Assembly (NCBI RefSeq): GCF_000269985.1
Contig: NC_016109.1
Location: 4,092,001 to 4,156,000 of the forward strand
Source of the DNA: Kitasatospora setae KM-6054
GTDB lineage: Bacteria; Actinomycetota; Actinomycetes; Streptomycetales; Streptomycetaceae
Length of the DNA: 64,000 nt
Reading direction: 5' to 3'
Shown: one piece after another, positions 59,263 to 64,000 of the stretch
How the letters are laid out: each line of letters opens with the position of its first letter
Position numbering within the stretch: position 1 is the first letter of the stretch
Notes under the pieces: generated by a model
Databases searched by the model: none
The model's input: only the letters and a program-made list of their open reading frames with translations
What the model was told of the DNA's origin: nothing
Made by a program: the position numbers and the translations under genes

Positions 59263-60234
59263 TCAGGGGCGGCCGAAGAAGTCCGGGTAGTACCCGCTGT
59301 TGAGGCGGGAGACCCGGACGTCCTTGCCGGGGCGCGGGGCCTCCACGTACGTCCCGTCGCCGAGGTAGATGGCCACGTGGTGGATGCCCGAGACCCGGCC
59401 GTTGCCGGACCAGAACACCAGGTCGCCGCGCTGCAGCTGCCCGGAGTCGATCGGGCTGGCCGCCCGGTACTGGTCGTCGGCGACCCGCGGGGTGGCGACC
59501 CCGGCCCGGCGGAACGCCTGCTGGACCAGGCCCGAGCAGTCGAACCCGTCCGGCCCGTTCCCGCCCCACACGTACGGCTTGCCGACCTGCGCGAGCGCGT
59601 ACGACACCGCCGCCTCGACCCCGGCCGGGGCGGACCGGTCGGCCTGGCCGCCGGACTGCCCGCCGGACTGCTGGGCGCCGCGGTCGCCGGTCCGGTCGAC
59701 GTAGACGTCGTAGTGGCTGGTGTAGCGCCACTCGCCGGCCGCGTTCCTGAACCAGTAGACCTTGCCGTCCCAGCCCTGCCGGATCCCGCCGGAGGACTGC
59801 GCCGGGGCGGGCTTGGCGGCCGGCTGCGACTGCGGCTTCGCGCCCTTCCCGCCACCGGTGCGGTCGAGGTAGACGTCGTGCCACTTGGTGTAGCGCCACT
59901 CGCCGGCCGCGTTCTTGAACCAGTAGACCTTGCCGTCCCAGCCGGGGCCGGACGGCGCGGGCAGCGCCTGCGCCGTGGTCGCGCCGAGGCCGAGGCCGAC
60001 CGCTCCGGCGGCCGCCAGCACCGTGGTGGCCAGGCAGGTCGAGCGCACGGCGCGGTGTATTCGGCCCGCCCGCTCGGCCGCGGCGGACCCGCCGGTGCGG
60101 GCGGCCGGCCGGGCGCACGCGGCGCACCGGCAGACCGACGCACCGTCGGATTCGGCGAAGCCCAGCAGGGGGGCGCCGGAGAAGTCCGGGAGGTCGGCGG
60201 GGTCGGTGGATATCGAGGCGAGCGCGGTCGTCAC
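59263..60234 (-). CDS. NlpC/P60 (C40) peptidase with WDGKVYWF repeats
   Basis: 323 residues. C-terminal NlpC/P60 domain: ALAQVGKPYVWGGNGPDGFD, catalytic DCSGLVQQAF (Cys), GIHHVAIYLGDG (His), a cell-wall endopeptidase. Before it are two copies of an unfamiliar repeat: GWDGKVYWFKNAAGEWRYTK (about 97-125) and GWDGKVYWFRNAAGEWRYTS (about 155-182), both followed by DVYxDRTG. The signal peptide (TCLATTVLAAAGAVGLGLGA) begins only near residue 68, after a cytoplasmic stretch with a CRCAAC cluster. GTG 60234 overlaps the SPFH stop (GTGA) and has GGAAGGG upstream, so this long N-terminus seems real. Confidence 0.87.
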   Translation of the reverse strand: MTTALASISTDPADLPDFSGAPLLGFAESDGASVCRCAACARPAARTGGSAAAERAGRIHRAVRSTCLATTVLAAAGAVGLGLGATTAQALPAPSGPGWDGKVYWFKNAAGEWRYTKWHDVYLDRTGGGKGAKPQSQPAAKPAPAQSSGGIRQGWDGKVYWFRNAAGEWRYTSHYDVYVDRTGDRGAQQSGGQSGGQADRSAPAGVEAAVSYALAQVGKPYVWGGNGPDGFDCSGLVQQAFRRAGVATPRVADDQYRAASPIDSGQLQRGDLVFWSGNGRVSGIHHVAIYLGDGTYVEAPRPGKDVRVSRLNSGYYPDFFGRP

Positions 60235-61586
60235 GCGGGTTTCCCTTCCTTGCGGTTCGGGCGGGCGGCCGGGGCGGGCACCGCTGCGGTGACCCCGGCC
60301 GGGGCGACGAACGCGACCAGCAACTGCTCCATCAGGGCGCTGCGCGCGCTGTCGTCCAACTCGTGGGCGGTGGCGCGCTCCAGGCGCCGCACCGCGAGGG
60401 CCGCGGCCTCCACCGCGTCGTCCACCAGGACGGTCCGCAGCCCGGCGTCCAGGTCGGCGAGCCGGCGGCGGCGCATCGACTCGGCGACCTCCGGCGCGTA
60501 GTCCAGGGCCAGCGGCTGCACCGAGTACACCTCGACGCCGGCCGGGGCGGTCTCGGCGGCCAGCGCCCGGGTCAGCTCGTCGGCGAACCACTGGCCGTCG
60601 CGCAGCGCGGGCCCCGGCGCGGAGTTCGAGTCGCACGGCAGGAGGGAGGCGGTTCGGGTGAGAACGGCCTGCACCTGCTCGCGCAGATACGTTTCGTGCT
60701 CGGCGATGCCCAGTGTGACCCGCGCGGTGTCCTTGACCCGCCACACGATCAGCAGCCGCACCACCAGCGGCGTCCCCGCCCGGTCGGTCACCCGCACCGG
60801 CTCGCTGCGCCAGTGCCGCAGCCGGACGTCCACCCGGCGGCGGCGCAGCAGCGGGTTCACCCAGAGCAGGCCGGTGCGGCGGACGGTGCCGCGGTAGCGG
60901 CCCCAGCGGGTCAGCACCCGGGTCTCGCCGCCCGGGTTGGAGAGCAGCCCGCCGAGCGCGGCCAGCATCGCCAGCCCGATCGCGCTCACCGCGGCGAGCG
61001 TCGCGTCGCCGACCTCGGCCTCCCCGCTGGCCTTCGCCGCCGGGCCGCGCAGGTCGGGCACCCCGGGCAGCTCCGGGATCACCCCGGCCCGGGCCAGCAC
61101 CAGCAGCACCCCGGCCGCCCCGGCCAGCAGCACCAGCAGCGGCAGCCAGCCCGGCAGCGTGAACGCCCGCCGCTCGCGCAGCGACTGGTCCGCGCGCGGC
61201 GGCCGGCGGTGCGTCGCGGTGTCCGCCACCGTCGGGTGCGCCGCCGACCGCTCGGCGGCGGTCGTGCTGAGCCTGCGCAGCCCGCCGGGCGCGGCGGGCC
61301 GGGCCGGCGGGGCGGGCGCGGCGGTGACCGGCTCGGGGGTGACCGGCTCGGGGGTGGCGCGGGGCGCGGGCGGGAGCGCGGACGGCTCGTCCGCGCCGAC
61401 CACGGGCAGCGGCTGGGTGGTCGGCCCCCGGTCGGGGACCTCCTCGGCGGACGGGGAGACCGTGATCAGCGGCTTGGTCACCGCCTTGGCGACGGCCTTG
61501 GTGAGTTGGGTCGCACCGACGGGGGGCTCGGGTGCGGCGGGCGGCCAGGAGTGGGGTCGCGGCGAAGGGTCGCGGGTGACGTCCAT
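60231..61586 (-). CDS. SPFH/band-7 (stomatin-like) membrane protein
   Basis: 451 residues: a long Pro/Ala-rich cytoplasmic N-terminus (1-135), two membrane segments (about 142-165, WLPLLVLLAGAAGVLLVLAR; and about 195-215, LAAVSAIGLAMLAALGGLLS), then an SPFH domain (NPGGETRVLTRWGRYRGTVR, WVNPLLRRRRVDVRLRHWRS, VVRLLIVWRVKDTARVTLGI, YLREQVQAVLTRTASLLPCD). SPFH proteins organise membrane microdomains and often partner with NfeD or peptidases; here the partner, coupled by a GTGA overlap, is a cell-wall NlpC/P60 peptidase. Confidence 0.9.
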   Translation of the reverse strand: MDVTRDPSPRPHSWPPAAPEPPVGATQLTKAVAKAVTKPLITVSPSAEEVPDRGPTTQPLPVVGADEPSALPPAPRATPEPVTPEPVTAAPAPPARPAAPGGLRRLSTTAAERSAAHPTVADTATHRRPPRADQSLRERRAFTLPGWLPLLVLLAGAAGVLLVLARAGVIPELPGVPDLRGPAAKASGEAEVGDATLAAVSAIGLAMLAALGGLLSNPGGETRVLTRWGRYRGTVRRTGLLWVNPLLRRRRVDVRLRHWRSEPVRVTDRAGTPLVVRLLIVWRVKDTARVTLGIAEHETYLREQVQAVLTRTASLLPCDSNSAPGPALRDGQWFADELTRALAAETAPAGVEVYSVQPLALDYAPEVAESMRRRRLADLDAGLRTVLVDDAVEAAALAVRRLERATAHELDDSARSALMEQLLVAFVAPAGVTAAVPAPAARPNRKEGKPA

Positions 61587-61798
61587 GCACGTGTCCTAGG
61601 GGGTCAGAGTGTCGCGCAACGGGCGGCCCGGATCTGACGGGCAGTGCCAGACCCAGGCTAGGTTGATAAGTAATCAAATGCGACATTTAACAGGCAGTGT
61701 GTCGATTTGTCGGATATGCGACAGCGGGTCGGCCCGCCCGCCCTGAACTGCGGGAACGAGCGGGCCGACCGGGAACCAGCCCCGGACCGGACGGGCTG
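61587..61798. promoter_or_regulatory. AT-rich regulatory gap before the SPFH operon
   Basis: This stretch is the most AT-rich in the right half. It has two direct copies of ATGCGACA (61678-61685, 61716-61723), a dyad TTGAT-AAGTA-ATCAA (61663-61677) and TGTCGAT between. These likely regulate the SPFH-NlpC/P60 operon; the regulator is unknown. Confidence 0.45.
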
Positions 61799-64000
61799 TC
61801 AGCGGCGCCGGGTACCACTCCCCCGGCCGAACACCCGGCGGGTCAACAACCCCACCGCCGCCGCGATCAGCAGCACCCCGCAGGCCAGCCCGCGCCACCC
61901 GGTGGCCGCCGCCCGGTGCGCCGCCGCCACCGCGTCCGGCGGCGGAGCGGCCGCCCCCCGCGACGGCGACACCGCCTCACCCGGAGCGGCCACCACCTCG
62001 GCACCGCCCTCGGCCTCCGGCTCGACGTCCGCCCCCGCCCCCGCTCCCGGCTTCGACACGGCGGGCGCAGCGGACGGCGACGGTGCCGGCGACAGGGACG
62101 GGGTCGAGGCCGGAGCCCGGACGGGCGACGGCGTGGCGGACAGGACCGTCGCGGCGGGCGAAGCCTTCCGAGTCGCACTCGGACCCACCACGGACGGCGT
62201 ACCGACCGGCACCGGCGTCCCCGAAGCCGACGGCCGCCCGGTCCCGGACGGCGCCCCCCGCCCCGGCGCGACCGCCGCGGGCTCGACCGGCCGGTCCGGC
62301 ACCCCGGGAGGCGCGGGCACCGCGGCGACCTGACCGTCCATCGGCTCGACCACCGACGGCACCGGCACCCGGACCACCTCCGACGGCACCGGCACCCCGG
62401 GCGCCCCGGACACGTCCGGCACCGCAGGCAGCGCAGGAGCGGACGGGACCGACGGAACCGCAGGGACCGGAACCGACGGACTCGACGGCGCGGACGGCGC
62501 CCCCACCACCGGCACCACGACCGGCAGCACGTCCGGCGGCACCGGCAGCGCCGGCTCGGCCACCGCCTCCGAGGCGGACGGAGACGGCGAAACGGACGGG
62601 GAAGCCGAAGGCGACGCGGACGCACTCGGCGAAACGGAAGCCGACGGCGACGGGCTCGGCGCCCCGGACGGCTCCCCTGCCACCGGCACCACGATCGGCA
62701 GCACATCCGGCGGCACCGGCACCGACTCGGCCGCCGTCTCCGAGGCGGACGGGGACGGCGACGCGGACGGGGAGACAGCGGCAGCGGAGGACGGGGACGC
62801 ACTCGACGAGGCGGAGACCGACGGCGAGGCACTCACGGACGCGGACGGCGAGGGCACCGGACCGGCCGTCGGATCGTCCTGGCCGTCCATCGGCGGCACC
62901 ACGATCGGCAGCACCGGCACGTCCGGCGTCTCCGGCGTCTCCGGCACCGTCGGCACTGCCGGGGACGGCAGCGCTGACGGCAAGGCGGGCACCGGGACCG
63001 ACGGCGAGAGCGACGGCGACGCGCTCGACGGCATGTCCGACACCACCACGGCCGGCGAGGCCGTTTCGCTCACCCCCGCACTCGCACTCGGGCTCACACT
63101 CGGGCTCGCACTCGCACTCGGGCTCGTACTCCCGCCCCCGCCCCCGCCCGTAGCCGTCGCCGCGACGTGGACCCGCACCGGGTCGCCCGGGGTGCCGTTG
63201 CCCGCCGGGTCGGTCGCGGTGGGGAGGAGGGTGAGGTCGCCGGGGGCGAGGTCGCGGGCGGGGGTGCAGAACCAGGTGCCGTCGGGGGTGGTGACGGCGC
63301 TGCAGGCGGTGGTGCGTTCGTCGCCGTGGCCGGTGGTGGCGGTGACGGTGACGGTGGTGCCGGGTTCGGCGCGGCCGGTGAGCTTGGGGCGGGCGGTGTG
63401 CAGGAGGTCGCCACTGCCGGGGGAGGTGAGGCGGGGGCGGTCGGGGGCGGTGGTGTCGACGGTGAGGGCGACGGCCTTGCCGTCGGAGCGGTTGCCGGCG
63501 TCGTCGACGGCGTGCGGGGTGAGCTGGTGCGGGCCGTCGGCGAGGTTCTCGACCGGGAGGCAGGACCAGGTGCCGTCGGCGGCGACGGCGGTGGAGCAGA
63601 GTTCGCCGCCGCCGCGGCTGCCGGCGTCCGCGGTGACGGTGACGGTGGAGCCGGGTTCGCCGAGGCCGGTGAGCAGCAGGCCGGGGTCGTTGGTGTAGGC
63701 GGGCAGGGTGAGGACGGGGGCGGTGGGCGGGGTGGTGCGGACGGTCAGCCGGAGTTCGTCGCCGCGCAGCACGATGCCGCCGCGGGTGGTCTCGACCGGG
63801 ACGAGGGTGTGGGTGCCCTCGGCGAGCGCGCGGTCGGGGCGGCAGTTCCACGAGCCGTCGCTGCCGGCCTTGGCCGTGCACAGGGTGGTGCCGTTCTCCT
63901 GGACGGCGATGCTCGCCCCGGCGACCGCGCCGTCGCCGCGGAACTCGGGGCGGGGCTCGCGGGTGGTGGTGCCGGGGAGCGGGAGGGAGACCTGGGGCTT
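61799..64000 (-). CDS. Large surface protein with Ig-like repeats (partial, 5' end off window)
   Basis: The frame is open to the right edge, so only the C-terminal about 733 residues are seen. At least three Ig-like repeats at the visible N-terminal side share a C-terminal pattern ending xDGxWxCxP: AGSDGSWNCRPDRALAEGTH, AADGTWSCLPVENLADGPHQ, TPDGTWFCTPARDLAPGDLT. Then about 430 residues of Ser/Pro/Ala low complexity carrying a recurrent phrase (VPPDVLPIVVPVAG, VPPDVLPVVVPVVG, VPVLPIVVPPMDGQ). A single membrane segment (LACGVLLIAAAVGLL) and RRVFGRGSGTRRR end the protein; no sortase motif. Probably a wall-spanning membrane-anchored protein. Confidence 0.8.
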   Translation of the reverse strand, partial: KPQVSLPLPGTTTREPRPEFRGDGAVAGASIAVQENGTTLCTAKAGSDGSWNCRPDRALAEGTHTLVPVETTRGGIVLRGDELRLTVRTTPPTAPVLTLPAYTNDPGLLLTGLGEPGSTVTVTADAGSRGGGELCSTAVAADGTWSCLPVENLADGPHQLTPHAVDDAGNRSDGKAVALTVDTTAPDRPRLTSPGSGDLLHTARPKLTGRAEPGTTVTVTATTGHGDERTTACSAVTTPDGTWFCTPARDLAPGDLTLLPTATDPAGNGTPGDPVRVHVAATATGGGGGGSTSPSASASPSVSPSASAGVSETASPAVVVSDMPSSASPSLSPSVPVPALPSALPSPAVPTVPETPETPDVPVLPIVVPPMDGQDDPTAGPVPSPSASVSASPSVSASSSASPSSAAAVSPSASPSPSASETAAESVPVPPDVLPIVVPVAGEPSGAPSPSPSASVSPSASASPSASPSVSPSPSASEAVAEPALPVPPDVLPVVVPVVGAPSAPSSPSVPVPAVPSVPSAPALPAVPDVSGAPGVPVPSEVVRVPVPSVVEPMDGQVAAVPAPPGVPDRPVEPAAVAPGRGAPSGTGRPSASGTPVPVGTPSVVGPSATRKASPAATVLSATPSPVRAPASTPSLSPAPSPSAAPAVSKPGAGAGADVEPEAEGGAEVVAAPGEAVSPSRGAAAPPPDAVAAAHRAAATGWRGLACGVLLIAAAVGLLTRRVFGRGSGTRRR

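Overview
High-GC actinobacterial chromosome, almost certainly Streptomycetaceae (Streptomyces or Kitasatospora). Codon third positions are overwhelmingly G/C, GTG starts and GTGA/ATGA stop-start overlaps are frequent, and the gene set is typical of the family: a dnaX-ybaB pair next to the SRP RNA, a SigF/SigN-like sigma pair near upp and tadA, DUF4328 and LytR-C proteins, and many MerR/TetR/WYL/GlxA regulators. From memory, the order upp - tadA - tRNA-Ser - sigF - sigN resembles the core region of S. coelicolor around SCO4034-SCO4067, so most of the window would be core chromosome with accessory insertions.

Layout. 1-3.1 kb: replication genes (ybaB, dnaX) and ffs on the minus strand. 3.1-6.6 kb: tRNA-Ser(GGA) followed by an island built from two tandem modules, each closed by a copy of the tRNA 3' half. 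It carries a toxin-antitoxin-like pair, a DUF4365 nuclease-like gene and a YefM/YoeB pair, with no integrase. 7.3-13.2 kb: an archaeal-type aspartyl-tRNA synthetase, a secreted phospholipase-D-like protein, a cold-shock protein and a DEAD-box helicase. 13.2-16.4 kb: a RelE-type TA pair, a MerR-controlled class II aldolase/CMD/amphi-Trp cluster and gene debris. 16.4-25.8 kb: a MerR-methyltransferase fusion, a metallophosphoesterase, a LysR regulator, a lamin-tail secreted protein, and a GbsR/MarR-controlled DUF4097-DrrAB-like ABC exporter cluster. 25.8-28.1 kb: an ECF sigma operon with two paralogous membrane proteins. 28.2-37.6 kb: serine hydrolase, gap, several one-component regulators, two DinB-like proteins and a dead alkylsulfatase. 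37.9-41.8 kb: three tandem TolB-like lipoproteins. 41.8-50.5 kb: housekeeping and conserved hypotheticals including upp and tadA. 50.5-56.8 kb: tRNA-Ser(CGA), a DUF4328 protein, a large DUF11 surface protein, a 6C small RNA, and sigF/sigN. 56.8-64 kb: a tyrosine phosphatase, an aldo/keto reductase, an SPFH-NlpC/P60 operon, and a large Ig-like surface protein running off the right edge.

How the parts work together. Several regulators sit beside recognisable binding sites: MerR at 14.4 kb and 16.4 kb, GbsR/MarR at 23.1 kb, TetR at 35.1 kb. The ECF sigma gene and a paralogue of its downstream partner share the same promoter motif at identical spacing. The three lipoproteins each carry the same bipartite upstream element. 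sigF and sigN each have a plausible SigB-family promoter, suggesting a cascade. The most distinctive features are the tRNA-Ser island with triplicated att sites, the triplicated lipoprotein regulatory element with sequence mosaicism among the copies, the matched ECF promoters, the 6C RNA, the MerR-methyltransferase fusion, and a perfect 34-bp hairpin after the ABC exporter.
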